DNA of 64,000 bases, taken from Bradyrhizobium cenepequi. GTDB lineage: Bacteria > Pseudomonadota > Alphaproteobacteria > Rhizobiales > Xanthobacteraceae. The notes under the pieces were generated by a model that worked only from the letters and a program-made list of their open reading frames with translations, had not been told where the DNA came from and did not search any database. This document shows positions 1 to 8,439 of this stretch, one piece after another (position 1 is the stretch's first letter; each line of letters begins with the position of its first letter). The stretch is from the NCBI RefSeq assembly GCF_020329485.1, contig NZ_JAGKJI010000024.1, positions 62,001 to 126,000 on the forward strand, given 5' to 3'. The position numbers and the translations under genes are program-made.

Positions 1-177
1 GGCGATGACGATTTCGTGAGGGGTGAGATCGTAGCCCGAACGAGGCGAAGCGAATCCACGACACGCCTTGTCGGTTCCCGGATTGCGCTTCGCTCGATTC
101 AGTCCATGCAGTCTCTATTCGAGGATTGCCGCAGCGCCTCGGCATGGCGGTATTAGTCCGAATGACGACGGATTGCT
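1..177. other. Intergenic, possible degenerate REP-like palindrome
   Basis: No convincing gene. Around 32-100 the sequence GTAGCCCGAACGAGGCGAAG is followed about 35 bases later by CCCGGATTGCGCTTCGCTCG, which is roughly its reverse complement. This looks like a worn copy of the GTAGCCCGGG-type palindromes seen elsewhere in the window (for example 41231-41326). Confidence 0.3.
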
Positions 178-519
178 CTACGCCGCAGGAATAAGCGTAA
201 TCCGGCCTCCCTCGCCACGCTTACGATGCGGCTTCAATCTGATTTCCACGTCTTGGTCGAACGCAGTGAGCATCCGCATCAGTTTCTCTACGGACGCAAG
301 CCTGAGGTGACCTCGCAGGAGTTTTGACAGGTCGGGTTGTTTCATTTCGACCAGTCTGGCCGCCTCGGTTTGAGTCAACTTCCGTTCGGCCATCAGCCGC
401 TTGAGCTGAACGACCAGCGCGGCCTTCAGCTGATGCTCCTCGGCGTTGGGCAGGCCGAGATCAGCGAAAATATTGCCGGAGCCTTTGGTATGGGCGGGCA
501 CTTTTTTCTTCGCGCTCAT
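178..519 (-). CDS. XRE-family HTH antitoxin of a HigBA-type pair
   Basis: 113 aa. Predicted antitoxin and DNA-binding autorepressor. A helix-turn-helix occupies about residues 33-86, with the typical pattern LTQTEAARLVEMKQPDLSKL followed by a leucine-rich helix. Members of this family bind their toxin and also repress the operon promoter. The ATG at 519 overlaps the stop of the upstream toxin gene (516-518) as ATGA, so the two are translationally coupled. The toxin-first order is that of higBA rather than relBE. Function is inferred from family pattern and pairing. Confidence 0.85.
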   Translation of the reverse strand: MSAKKKVPAHTKGSGNIFADLGLPNAEEHQLKAALVVQLKRLMAERKLTQTEAARLVEMKQPDLSKLLRGHLRLASVEKLMRMLTAFDQDVEIRLKPHRKRGEGGRITLIPAA

Positions 520-890
520 CGCTGGTCTCCCTTGGTCGCTTTGTGGATGGCCTCGGCGTCGCGCAGGCGTTGCCGGATCAGATCCATGTGTCGTTGCAGG
601 GTGGCGATCCCGCTTGTGGATTTCTTTTGGAACGCATGCAGGACGTAAAGGACGCCTTCGAGCCGGATTGTGTAGACGGCCCGGTAAGTGTCGCCGTCAA
701 AATTGCCTCGAATCTCCAGCACGCCGCCTAGGCCCTTCAAGGGCTTGGCGTTGCCTGGATGCTCGCCCAGTTGCGCTTCGAAAAGCGATTGACCGATTTC
801 GCTTCGGACAGCCGCAGGAAAGGCCCGCAAGTCCTTCTGGCTGGAGCCCACAAAAACGGCGGGCTTGATCGCGCGCAATGGATCATTCAC
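516..890 (-). CDS. RelE/HigB-like toxin (phage Gp49-like family)
   Basis: 124 aa with a GTG start at 890. The sequence matches the small RelE-superfamily toxins annotated as phage-derived Gp49-like or HigB-like. It has the core LKGLGGVLEIRGNFDGDTYR, then YRAVYTIRLEGVLYVLHAFQ, then a KKS motif and a C-terminal helix. Known members are ribosome-dependent mRNA endonucleases inhibited by the adjacent XRE antitoxin. It is first in a two-gene operon, with a palindrome immediately upstream (896-913). No disabling change is visible, so the pair looks intact. Confidence 0.85.
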   Translation of the reverse strand: MNDPLRAIKPAVFVGSSQKDLRAFPAAVRSEIGQSLFEAQLGEHPGNAKPLKGLGGVLEIRGNFDGDTYRAVYTIRLEGVLYVLHAFQKKSTSGIATLQRHMDLIRQRLRDAEAIHKATKGDQR

Positions 891-895
891 TTGCT

Positions 896-913
896 TATAG
901 TAATATACCTATA
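896..913 (-). promoter_or_regulatory. Palindromic operator candidate upstream of the toxin-antitoxin operon
   Basis: On the minus strand the sequence is TATAGGTATATTACTATA. It has perfect 5-bp inverted half-sites TATAG/CTATA separated by 8 bases, ends six bases before the toxin GTG, and is AT-rich in otherwise GC-rich DNA. Position and symmetry fit autoregulation by the XRE antitoxin. This is inference from sequence only. Confidence 0.45.
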
Positions 914-997
914 GGATTTGGTCAATGGCTGCTGCCAAAGACTGTTGCTTGGAAGATGCGGTCTGAATGTTGAATTCGGCGCACAGAACAAGATGGG

Positions 998-2617
998 TTA
1001 CCGCCCATCCTCTAAAATCATCGTCGCGCCTTTCTCGGCGATCATCGCAGTCGGCGTGTTGGTGTTGCCTGAGGTGATCGTTGGCATCACGGAAGCGTCG
1101 ACGACACGCAGGCCCGCAATGCCGTGGAAGCGCAGGCGTTCGTCGACCACGGCCATCGGGTCGTTGGCTGTGCCCATCTTCGCGGTGCCGACGGGGTGGA
1201 AGATCGTGGTGCCGATATCGCCGGCGGCCTTTGCCAGCGATGCGTCGTCGTCACCCACGGAAGGACCGGGCAAGAATTCCTCCGGTCGGTACTGCGCGAG
1301 CGCCTTCTGCTTCATCAGGCGCCGGGTGGTGCGGATCGCGTCGGCGGCGACCTGGCGGTCCTCATCGGTCGACAGATAATTCGGCGCGATCGACGGCTTC
1401 TCGTCCGGTTGGGCAGAGCGGATGCGGACGGTGCCGCGCGAGGTCGGCTGCAGATTGCAGGCGCTGACGGTGATGGCGGGGAAGCGGTGCAGGGGATCGC
1501 CGAACTTGTCGAGCGACAGCGGCTGCACGTGGAACTGGATGTTGGCGCGCTCGCGGGTGGCATCGGAACGGGTGAAGATGCCGAGCTGCGACGGCGCCAT
1601 GGTCAGCGGCCCGCGGCGGCGCAGCGCATAGTCGAGGCCCATCAGGCCGCGTCGGAACAGCGAGTAATAGGTCTCGTTCAGCGTGCGCACGCCAGTGACC
1701 TTGTAGATCGCGCGCTGCTGCAGATGGTCCTGCAGGTTGCGCCCGACACCCTGCTTGTCGAGCACGACATCGATGCCGAGAGAGGCGAGCCAGTCAGCGG
1801 GCCCGATGCCGGAGCGCTGCAACACCTGCACCGATCCGATCGCGCCGGCGGTGAGGATCACTTCTCCCTTGGTGCGGGCCTCAATGGTCTCATTGCCGCG
1901 GATGAAGCGCACGCCGACGGCGCGGCCCTGTTCGACGATCAGGCGATCGACCAGCACGTTCTTTTCGAGCCGCAGGTTCGGCCGGTGCAATGCGGGCTTC
2001 AGGAAACCGCGCGCGGAAGACCAGCGGCGGCCGCGCTTCTGGTTGACGTGGAAATAGCTTACGCCCTCATTGTCGCCGGTGTTGAAATCGGGAATGCGCT
2101 TGACGCCCATTTCTTCCGCGGCATCGCCGACCGCATCCAGGACTTTCCAGGACAGCCGCGGCGCCTCGATGCGCCAGCCGCCGCCGGTGCCATGGTCCTC
2201 GCTCGGCCCGAGGAAATGATCCTCAAGCCGATGGAACACCGGCCGCACGTCGTCATAACCCCAGCCGGCGAGGCCGAGCTGGCGCCAGTGATCATAATCG
2301 GTGGCCTGTCCTCGCATCGAGATCATGGCATTGATCGCCGAGCAGCCGCCGATCACCTTGCCGCGGGGATAGGCGAGCGCACGCCCGTTGAGGCCGGGCT
2401 CCGCCTCGGTCTTGAACATCCAGTCAGAGCGAGGATTTCCGATCGCGAAGAGATAGCCGACCGGGATGTGAAACCAGATCCAGTTGTCGTCGCCGCCGGC
2501 TTCCAGCACCAGCACGCGCTTTGTGGGATCGGCCGAGAGCCGGTTTGCCATGATGCAGCCGGCCGTGCCGGCGCCCACGACGATATAGTCGAAATCACCC
2601 TCGAGCTTTCCAGGCAT
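998..2617 (-). CDS. GMC-family FAD-dependent oxidoreductase (choline/alcohol dehydrogenase-like)
   Basis: About 539 aa. FAD-dependent oxidation of an alcohol is expected; the substrate cannot be read from sequence. The N-terminal ADP-binding motif is VVGAGTAGCIMANRL. The GMC signature GAIGSVQVLQRSGIGP is in the middle. The C-terminal catalytic block HPVGTAKMG is followed by the closing FAD motif ending SGNTNTPTAMIAEKG. The frame stays open to 2671, but the ATG at 2617 (MPGKLEGDFDYIVVGAG) puts the dinucleotide fold at the usual distance and has a purine-rich GGAAAGCAAGAGA upstream. It stands alone, divergent from the M20 amidohydrolase across about 210 bp. Confidence 0.9.
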   Translation of the reverse strand: MPGKLEGDFDYIVVGAGTAGCIMANRLSADPTKRVLVLEAGGDDNWIWFHIPVGYLFAIGNPRSDWMFKTEAEPGLNGRALAYPRGKVIGGCSAINAMISMRGQATDYDHWRQLGLAGWGYDDVRPVFHRLEDHFLGPSEDHGTGGGWRIEAPRLSWKVLDAVGDAAEEMGVKRIPDFNTGDNEGVSYFHVNQKRGRRWSSARGFLKPALHRPNLRLEKNVLVDRLIVEQGRAVGVRFIRGNETIEARTKGEVILTAGAIGSVQVLQRSGIGPADWLASLGIDVVLDKQGVGRNLQDHLQQRAIYKVTGVRTLNETYYSLFRRGLMGLDYALRRRGPLTMAPSQLGIFTRSDATRERANIQFHVQPLSLDKFGDPLHRFPAITVSACNLQPTSRGTVRIRSAQPDEKPSIAPNYLSTDEDRQVAADAIRTTRRLMKQKALAQYRPEEFLPGPSVGDDDASLAKAAGDIGTTIFHPVGTAKMGTANDPMAVVDERLRFHGIAGLRVVDASVMPTITSGNTNTPTAMIAEKGATMILEDGR

Positions 2618-2830
2618 TCTCTTGCTTTCCACCCGTCCGCTGGCCGCGTTGCCCGAAAATGTTCCAGGCATCCAAGCATTTTTCTGCTGTCCTAATAGTC
2701 AGAGGCGGGCGGCCGGGACAAGTCCAGCCATGACGGTTGGGCATGGGCAGCCACGCGCGCCTGTTGGGTGGACCGCAGCTTGCATGGTAGAGAGATCACA
2801 GACGTTTGAATCACAGATCTGAGAAGTGCC

Positions 2831-4003
2831 ATGCCCATCGTCAACCGCGTCGCCGATCTGCAGCCCGCCATCCAGGCCTGGCGGCGGGATATCCATGAAC
2901 GTCCCGAGCTAATGTACGATACCCACTGCACTGCAGCATTTGTGGCCGAGCGCCTGCGCGAATTCGGCTGCGACGAGGTCGCGACCGGGCTCGGCCGCAC
3001 CGGCGTGGTCGGCGTCATCAAGGGCAAGAAACCCGCCGGCAACGGCGACATCAGGGTGATCGGGCTGCGCGCCGACATGGATGCGCTGCCGATCGAGGAA
3101 GAGACCAATCTGCCATATGCCTCGAAGACGCAGGGCAAGATGCACGCCTGCGGCCATGATGGGCACACCGCGATGCTCTTAGGTGCCGCCCGCTACCTCG
3201 CCGAGACCCGCAATTTCGCCGGGGACGCGGTCGTGATCTTCCAGCCGGCGGAGGAGGGCGGCGCCGGGGCTGCCGCGATGATCAAGGACGGGCTGATGGA
3301 GCGGTTCGGGATCGAGCAAGTCTATGGCATGCACAACGGCCCCGGGATCCCGGTCGGATCGTTCGCTATCCGGACCGGCCCGATCATGGCGGCAACGGAC
3401 GCGATCGACATCAGGATCGAAGGCCTCGGCGGCCACGCCGCGCGGCCGCACAAATGCATCGACAGCGTGCTGGTCGGCTCGCAATTGATCACGGCGCTGC
3501 AGTCGATCGTCTCGCGCACTGTCGATCCCTTGGATTCGGCCGTCATCTCGATCTGCGAATTCCACGCCGGCAACGCGCGCAACGTGATCCCGCACACCGC
3601 CGAGCTGCACGGCACGGTGCGCACGCTGACGTCGGAGGTGCGGGCGCTGGTCGAGAAGCGCGTGCATGAAGTGGTCGCCGGCGTCGCGCAGATGACCGGC
3701 GCCAAGATCGACCTCACCTACGAACGCGGCTATCCCGTCACCGTCAACCACCGCTCGCAAACCGAGTTCGCGATCGAGGTCGCCAAGGAAATCGCCGGCG
3801 AGAACAACGTCCACGAGATGCCGCCGATGATGGGCGCGGAGGATTTCGCCTATATGCTGGAAGCGCGCCCCGGCGCCTTCATCTTCTGCGGCAATGGCGA
3901 CAGCGCCGGCCTGCATCACCCCGCCTACAATTTCAATGACGAGGCGATCGTCTACGGCACCTCCTACTGGATCAAGCTGGTGGAGAACACGTTGGCGGCG
4001 TGA
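2831..4003 (+). CDS. M20-family amidohydrolase (hippurate hydrolase / amino-acid deacylase type)
   Basis: 390 aa, full length for the HipO/AmhX-type M20D metallopeptidases, which hydrolyse N-acyl amino acids or amidated small molecules. Visible motifs are the metal-binding HACGHDGHTAMLLG near residues 102-116, FQPAEEGGAGAAAM near 138-151, the dimerisation-domain GLGGHAARPH near 199-208 and the late MMGAEDFAYML. The ATG at 2831 follows GAGAAGTGCC. A strong hairpin terminator lies just after the stop, so it is probably monocistronic. Exact substrate unknown. Confidence 0.88.
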   Translation: MPIVNRVADLQPAIQAWRRDIHERPELMYDTHCTAAFVAERLREFGCDEVATGLGRTGVVGVIKGKKPAGNGDIRVIGLRADMDALPIEEETNLPYASKTQGKMHACGHDGHTAMLLGAARYLAETRNFAGDAVVIFQPAEEGGAGAAAMIKDGLMERFGIEQVYGMHNGPGIPVGSFAIRTGPIMAATDAIDIRIEGLGGHAARPHKCIDSVLVGSQLITALQSIVSRTVDPLDSAVISICEFHAGNARNVIPHTAELHGTVRTLTSEVRALVEKRVHEVVAGVAQMTGAKIDLTYERGYPVTVNHRSQTEFAIEVAKEIAGENNVHEMPPMMGAEDFAYMLEARPGAFIFCGNGDSAGLHHPAYNFNDEAIVYGTSYWIKLVENTLAA

Positions 4004-4031
4004 CACGGCGCGAATAAAGGTGAGCAAAGGA

Positions 4032-4058
4032 AAAGGCCCGCGCATCGCGCGGGCCTTT
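4032..4058. terminator. Bidirectional hairpin terminator between convergent genes
   Basis: A perfect 11-bp inverted repeat AAAGGCCCGCG / CGCGGGCCTTT encloses a 5-base loop. It lies between the stops of the M20 amidohydrolase (+) and the phosphate transporter (-). The A and T ends of the stem can provide a short U tract on either strand. Confidence 0.8.
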
Positions 4059-4077
4059 GTTGTGGCAGGTTGGCTGC

Positions 4078-5706
4078 TCAGAACACATTCGCGAACAGCA
4101 CGTAAAGCGAAGCCGACAGCATGATCGCGGCCGGCAGCGTCAGCACCCAGGCCATCAGCAGGTTGCGGATGGTGGCCATCTGCAGGCCCGAGCCATTGGC
4201 GGCCATGGTGCCGGCGACGCCCGACGACAGTACATGCGTGGTGGAGACCGGCAGGCCGAAAGTATCGGCGGCGCCGATGGTGGCTGCGGCAACAAGCTCC
4301 GCGGAGGCGCCCTGCGCGTAGGTCAGGTGACTTTTGCCGATCTTCTCGCCGACCGTGATCACGATCCGCTTCCAGCCGATCATGGTGCCGAGGCCAAGCG
4401 CGATCGCGACCGCGATCTTCACCCAGGTCGGGATGAACTTGGTGGCGCTGTCGAGCGAGGCCTTGTAGGCGTTCAGCGTCGCGATCTCTTCCTTGCTGAG
4501 GTCGCTCTCCTTGTCCTTCATCAGGAAGCGGATCGCTTCCGAAATAAGGTACATGTCATTGCGGGTGTTGCCGACGGCTTCGGCAGGCACCTTGTTCAGC
4601 GAGCCGTACTTCATCACCTGGTCGCTGACATCCTTCACCAGCACGGCGAGCGAGGGGAAGGTGCCCTCGTTGAGGTGATGCAGCGAGATGTACTGCGTCA
4701 CCGCCGGACGGGGGTCGCCGATGATGCTGTGGCCGGCGCCCTTCGCCGCGATCACCTTGGAGGCGGCTTCCGAGTTCTTCTGGAACTGGACGACCATGGA
4801 TTCCGGCAGCGCGCGGTTCAGCGCATAGGCGGTCGGCACGGTGCCGATCAGGATCAGCATGATCAGGCCCATGCCCTTCTGACCGTCATTGGAGCCATGC
4901 GCGAAGCTGACGCCGGTGCAGGTCAGGATCAGGAGGCCGCGGATCCAGAGCGGCGGCGCCCTGTTGCCTTCGGGTGCGGCATAGAGCGCGGGGTTGCGCA
5001 CGATCATCTTGAGCACGAGCAACAGCACCGCGGCGCAGACGAAGCCGACCAGCGGCGACAGCAAGAGAGCATAGCCGATCTCGGTGGCCTTGCTCCAGTC
5101 GACGCCAGAGGTGCCGTCGCGGCCGCGCATCAGCGCATTGGCGATGCCGACGCCGATGATCGAGCCGATCAGCGTATGCGAGGACGAGGCCGGCAGGCCG
5201 AAATACCAGGTGCCGAGATTCCACAGGATCGCGGCGATCAACAGCGCGAACACCATGGCGAAGCCCGCGCTGGAGCCGACCTGCAGGATCAGTTCGACCG
5301 GCAACAGCGAGATGATGCCGAATGCGACCGCGCCGGACGAGAGCAGCACGCCGAGGAAGTTGAAGAAGCCCGACCACATCACCGCGACTTCGGCGGGCAG
5401 CGAATGCGTGTAGATCACGGTCGCGACCGCGTTGGCGGTGTCGTGAAAGCCGTTGACGAATTCAAAACCGAGCGCAATCAAGAGCGCAACGAACAAGAGG
5501 ATGTAGGGCAAAAAGGTGGTGACGCGGGTGCCGGTGGCATCGACATCGGAATAGATGCTGTAGGCGACGAACAGCAATCCCGCCGCGAGGATGCCGAAGA
5601 AGAGGATCATCGTCAGCGGATTGAAGCCTTTGTCGAGATTTGGTCTTGAGGCTGGCTGGATCGGTCTTTCGCCGCCCACTGATGAATTGAGTGCAAAATC
5701 GGTCAT
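4078..5706 (-). CDS. PiT-family inorganic phosphate (metal-phosphate) transporter
   Basis: About 542 aa, polytopic inner-membrane protein. The two PiT repeats are marked by FVNGFHDTANAVATVIYTHS (N-terminal half) and FAHGSNDGQKGMG (central). Family members import metal-phosphate using the proton gradient and serve as low-affinity phosphate uptake. A large hydrophilic loop lies between the halves (about residues 320-430), and the last segment repeats the transporter fold with FGLPVSTTHVLSSGV. The frame opens at 5862, but the ATG at 5706 has GGAGCG seven bases upstream and removes an Arg/Ser-rich extension without family character. No PhoU/Pit accessory gene is adjacent. Confidence 0.9.
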   Translation of the reverse strand: MTDFALNSSVGGERPIQPASRPNLDKGFNPLTMILFFGILAAGLLFVAYSIYSDVDATGTRVTTFLPYILLFVALLIALGFEFVNGFHDTANAVATVIYTHSLPAEVAVMWSGFFNFLGVLLSSGAVAFGIISLLPVELILQVGSSAGFAMVFALLIAAILWNLGTWYFGLPASSSHTLIGSIIGVGIANALMRGRDGTSGVDWSKATEIGYALLLSPLVGFVCAAVLLLVLKMIVRNPALYAAPEGNRAPPLWIRGLLILTCTGVSFAHGSNDGQKGMGLIMLILIGTVPTAYALNRALPESMVVQFQKNSEAASKVIAAKGAGHSIIGDPRPAVTQYISLHHLNEGTFPSLAVLVKDVSDQVMKYGSLNKVPAEAVGNTRNDMYLISEAIRFLMKDKESDLSKEEIATLNAYKASLDSATKFIPTWVKIAVAIALGLGTMIGWKRIVITVGEKIGKSHLTYAQGASAELVAAATIGAADTFGLPVSTTHVLSSGVAGTMAANGSGLQMATIRNLLMAWVLTLPAAIMLSASLYVLFANVF

Positions 5707-6105
5707 TCTGACGCTCCGTCGAATACAGGAGGAGGCTTTAGTTTTGACCGATTGCCTTGAAGGTTGGATGACAGCCGTAGTTTGCGTGAGCCGCGTAGCG
5801 CAACGGTGCGTGGGTGCTGCATCGATGATGTTATGCGCGCTCACGACACCAAAGCGGATCATTCGTATGGCAAACTACGCGCGTGGGCGAAGCGTCTGGG
5901 AGACGAAAGAGCGGTCGCGCGCTGCCTGGTGCCGGGGCTGTGGCGCCGTGGCAGCGCGCCGACCGCATGGGAACGTCATTGGCGTGAACAAGACGCTCCA
6001 AACTCCCCCCTGTAATAAGAAAGTATCGTCTATCAATGTAAGGTTGTAAACAGATATCAGTCTTATCAACGGCTTGATATTTGTGGCCTATGCATGGTGC
6101 CGTGC
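5707..6105. other. Intergenic region, no gene seen
   Basis: 400 bp between the starts of pit (leftward) and the stop of the udgX fusion. Reading frames here (for example 5764-6015 and 5875-6069) have no family resemblance or ribosome-binding sites. The 6000-6100 stretch is AT-richer. No remnant of the radical-SAM gene that often accompanies udgX was recognised. Confidence 0.5.
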
Positions 6106-7464
6106 TTATGCCGCGGCCTGCGCGCGTTTCCTCAATAGGTCCGCCGCGATCTTCAGATCCTCGACAAAGCGCTGATATTCCCGCGCTTTCGCCTCCTCAT
6201 CGGGAAGCCGCAGCAGATAGGAGGGATGCACCGTCACCAGCGCCTTAATGCCTTCGTCGAGATCGATCAGGTGGCCGCGGTTCTTGTTGATCGGCGTGAG
6301 CTTGTTGAACACGCATTGGGCTGCGGTCGCGCCCATCGCCACCACCAGGTCGGGTTTGATCGATGCGAGTTCCCGCTCATACCATTGGCGGCATGCCTTG
6401 ATCTCCGGCGTATTCGGCTTCTGGTGCAGGCGGATCTTGCCGCGCGGCACGAATTTGAAATGCTTCACCGCATTGGTGACGTAGACCTTCTTGCGGTCGA
6501 TGCCGGCCTCGATCAGCGCGCGGTCGAGCATCAGGCCGGCGGGACCGACGAACGGCTTTCCAGCGAGATCTTCCTTGTCGCCCGGCTGCTCGCCGACCAG
6601 CACCACCTGCGCGCTTTGCGGACCCTGGCCGAACACGGTCTGGGTCGCGTGCTTGTAGAGATGACAGGCGCGGCAATCCGCGGCTTCCTCGCGCAACGTG
6701 CTCAGGCTGTCGGCGTTGCGGCGGATCATGGCTGGTTCCGGTGGCGTGGCGCTGTCGCTTGTGGGCTTAATCGTCAAAGCCTCCGGCGGGTTCCTCGATT
6801 TCTTCGCCGCGAGCCGCGCCGGGTTGAAGATCGCAGCGTAATGGCGCTGCCAGATCTCCTCCAGCCGATGGCCTGCGGGCATCTCGGCCTCGCTGATACC
6901 CGGCGTGATCGACACCGCATGCCCGTCCCAATGCGCGCAAACGTCTGGTGTGAGGATCGACCAGGGCATGTCGGCATAGCGGCTGGCGAAGAACGGCGCG
7001 GCCAGCTCCACGACATGATGCTGCGGCTCGAACCAGGCGACGAAGTGCGATTTGTGCTCGCGTCCGATCTCGCGGAAGCGGATCGACGTCCGCGTCCGCT
7101 GCACCTCGTGATGCACGGCTTTCGCCATCGCATGGATACGCGCGACCTCGGGATCGTCAGCGACCTCGAGCAGGTCATGGTCGCGGCGCAGGCGGCACAA
7201 CAGGCGATAGAGCAGGGCGAAGCGCTCCGCGTCACGATGCAGGATTACAGCTTTCGCCAGCTCGACGAATTTGGCTGGTACGTTGAACGTGCCTTCCGGC
7301 ACTTCGAACGGGGCCTTGGCCGTCGATATTTCCGACAGGTCGGGCCCGTGGTCACGCACCGTCCAGGTCACGTAGTCGGGCGTCACGTCGTTCCATACCA
7401 GCGCCCGCGCCGTCGTACGCCAGCCGTCGAAATCAGTCTCGCTGCCCAGGATGATGTGGTGCAT
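6106..7464 (-). CDS. udgX: DUF4130/TIGR03915-like domain fused to UdgX-type uracil-DNA glycosylase
   Basis: About 452 aa in two parts. Residues 1 to about 235 resemble the DUF4130/TIGR03915 repair-associated domain of unknown activity. Residues about 246-452 are a family-4-like, Fe-S uracil-DNA glycosylase. Its motif GEQPGDKEDLAGKPF is near 290, HFKFVPRGKIRLHQKP is near 335-350 and VHPSYLLRLP is near 411. Cysteines at about 262, 265, 362 and 382 suit a 4Fe-4S cluster. In characterised UdgX the His of a KRRIH loop bonds covalently to the abasic site after uracil removal; here the loop reads KIRLH with the His kept. The ATG at 7464 has GGAG eight bases upstream; the frame continues to 7491. It is divergent from imuA. 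Confidence 0.88.
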   Translation of the reverse strand: MHHIILGSETDFDGWRTTARALVWNDVTPDYVTWTVRDHGPDLSEISTAKAPFEVPEGTFNVPAKFVELAKAVILHRDAERFALLYRLLCRLRRDHDLLEVADDPEVARIHAMAKAVHHEVQRTRTSIRFREIGREHKSHFVAWFEPQHHVVELAAPFFASRYADMPWSILTPDVCAHWDGHAVSITPGISEAEMPAGHRLEEIWQRHYAAIFNPARLAAKKSRNPPEALTIKPTSDSATPPEPAMIRRNADSLSTLREEAADCRACHLYKHATQTVFGQGPQSAQVVLVGEQPGDKEDLAGKPFVGPAGLMLDRALIEAGIDRKKVYVTNAVKHFKFVPRGKIRLHQKPNTPEIKACRQWYERELASIKPDLVVAMGATAAQCVFNKLTPINKNRGHLIDLDEGIKALVTVHPSYLLRLPDEEAKAREYQRFVEDLKIAADLLRKRAQAAA

Positions 7465-7497
7465 GATACCTGCTCCGCTCTCATCAACCATTTGATT

Positions 7498-7525
7498 TTA
7501 ATAAATAATTTTATCCCGTTACCAA
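7498..7525 (-). promoter_or_regulatory. Possible sigma-70 promoter for the udgX fusion
   Basis: On the minus strand, TTGGTA (7525-7520) and TATTAA (7503-7498) are separated by 16 bases, about 35 bases before the ATG. The match is modest. The LexA box at 7563-7577 lies roughly 40 bases upstream of this -35, so direct repression of udgX by that box is not obvious. Confidence 0.35.
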
Positions 7526-7530
7526 TCCGA

Positions 7531-7560
7531 TTGACTCCTCCCGCGCGGTTGGCTTTATAT
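7531..7560 (+). promoter_or_regulatory. Promoter of imuA-imuB-dnaE2
   Basis: TTGACT at 7531-7536 and TTATAT at 7555-7560 are separated by 18 bases, a good sigma-70 match. The LexA box starts three bases after the -10, where it would cover the transcription start. Confidence 0.65.
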
Positions 7561-7562
7561 TA

Positions 7563-7577
7563 GAACATATCATGAAC
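7563..7577 (+). promoter_or_regulatory. LexA (SOS) box, GAAC-N7-GAAC
   Basis: The sequence GAACATATCATGAAC exactly fits the alphaproteobacterial direct-repeat LexA site GAAC-N7-GAAC. It sits directly downstream of the -10 of the imuA promoter and 71 bases before the imuA start. This arrangement predicts DNA-damage induction of the whole mutasome operon. Confidence 0.88.
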
Positions 7578-7647
7578 TAATGGGCCGGCTTCTGGTTTCT
7601 CTCCGAAAAGCCAGCAACGGCCCGATATCTTCCTAAAGGAGCGGCGC

Positions 7648-8439
7648 ATGACGAGCGCACGCCTGAGCACGCTCGCGTCTCTGCGCGGGCACATCGAGCG
7701 CCTTGAGGCATCCAACGAAGCGCATGCGCTGCAGCGGATCGCGCTTGGCCATGCCGGTGCTGACGCGATGCTCAAGGGCGGGCTTGCGAAAGCTGCGGTG
7801 CACGAAGTGTTTGCCGAGGGTCACCAAGGCGCTTCCGCCACCGGCTTCATCGCAGGCCTCGCCGGCCGTCTTGCCGCGCGCAAGCCGCTGGTCTGGGTGC
7901 GGCAGGATTTTTCCGAAATCGAATCCGGTGCGCTGTCGATGAGCGGCCTGTCGGAACTCGGCCTCGATCCGCGTCTCCTCGTCACCGTGCGCGCCGCCGA
8001 CATCGACAATGCCTTGCGCACCACGGCCGATGCGCTCGCCTGCGACGCGTTAGGCGCCGTCATCATGGAGGTCTGGGGCGAGTCCAAGCAGCTCGATCTG
8101 GTCGCAAGCCGCAAGCTGACGCTTGCCTCGCAATCATCAGGCGTTCCCGCGCTGCTGCTCCGCCTGGCGGCAACGCCGCTTCCCTCCACCGCGGAAACCA
8201 GATGGATCGTGCGCGCAGCGCATTCGCCGCCGGGCGCCAGTTGGAGCACGTGGGGTGCGCCTCTGTTCGATGCGCAGCTCGTTCGCAATCGTCATGGCCC
8301 GGTCGGGCGATGGATCATGGAATGGAAATGTGATGAGTGCCTTTTCAGTGAACCGTCGTATCCTCAGCCTGTGGCTGCCACGCCTGCCCATCGACCGGAT
8401 CAAGCGGCAACTGGCGCGAAGCAGCGCCTCGCCGGTTGA
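7648..8439 (+). CDS. imuA: ImuA, RecA-like accessory protein of the SOS mutasome
   Basis: 263 aa. ImuA proteins are RecA/SulA-related and act with ImuB and the DnaE2 polymerase in error-prone translesion synthesis after DNA damage. The N-terminal half (LRGHIERLEA, then HEVFAEGHQGASATGFIAGL) and the segment VWVRQDFSEIESGALSMSGL are characteristic; a standard Walker A is not evident. The C-terminus carries the conserved MEWKCDECLFSE. The ATG at 7648 has AGGAG seven bases upstream, behind a LexA-controlled promoter. The last 107 bp overlap the start of imuB in another frame, tight coupling typical of this cassette. Confidence 0.92.
   Translation: MTSARLSTLASLRGHIERLEASNEAHALQRIALGHAGADAMLKGGLAKAAVHEVFAEGHQGASATGFIAGLAGRLAARKPLVWVRQDFSEIESGALSMSGLSELGLDPRLLVTVRAADIDNALRTTADALACDALGAVIMEVWGESKQLDLVASRKLTLASQSSGVPALLLRLAATPLPSTAETRWIVRAAHSPPGASWSTWGAPLFDAQLVRNRHGPVGRWIMEWKCDECLFSEPSYPQPVAATPAHRPDQAATGAKQRLAG

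Noticed and set aside
1124-2695. 523-aa plus-strand frame opposite the GMC oxidoreductase
   Set aside because: Antisense shadow; composition biased to Arg/Ala/Asp/His without domains.
4057-5649. 530-aa plus-strand frame opposite the phosphate transporter
   Set aside because: It is the antisense of a clear PiT gene; its product is Arg/Asp/Gln-rich with no domain, as expected in high-GC antisense frames.
5591-6049. 152-aa plus-strand gene upstream of the phosphate transporter
   Set aside because: Begins antisense to pit and has no recognisable domain or start signal.
7464-7577. Direct LexA control of udgX by the imuA box
   Set aside because: The box lies about 40 bases upstream of the likely udgX -35 site; possible but not supported by position.
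8123-8332. Longer imuB start
   Set aside because: The extra 70 residues are imuA coding sequence read in another frame; family N-terminus begins at MSAFSVNRR.
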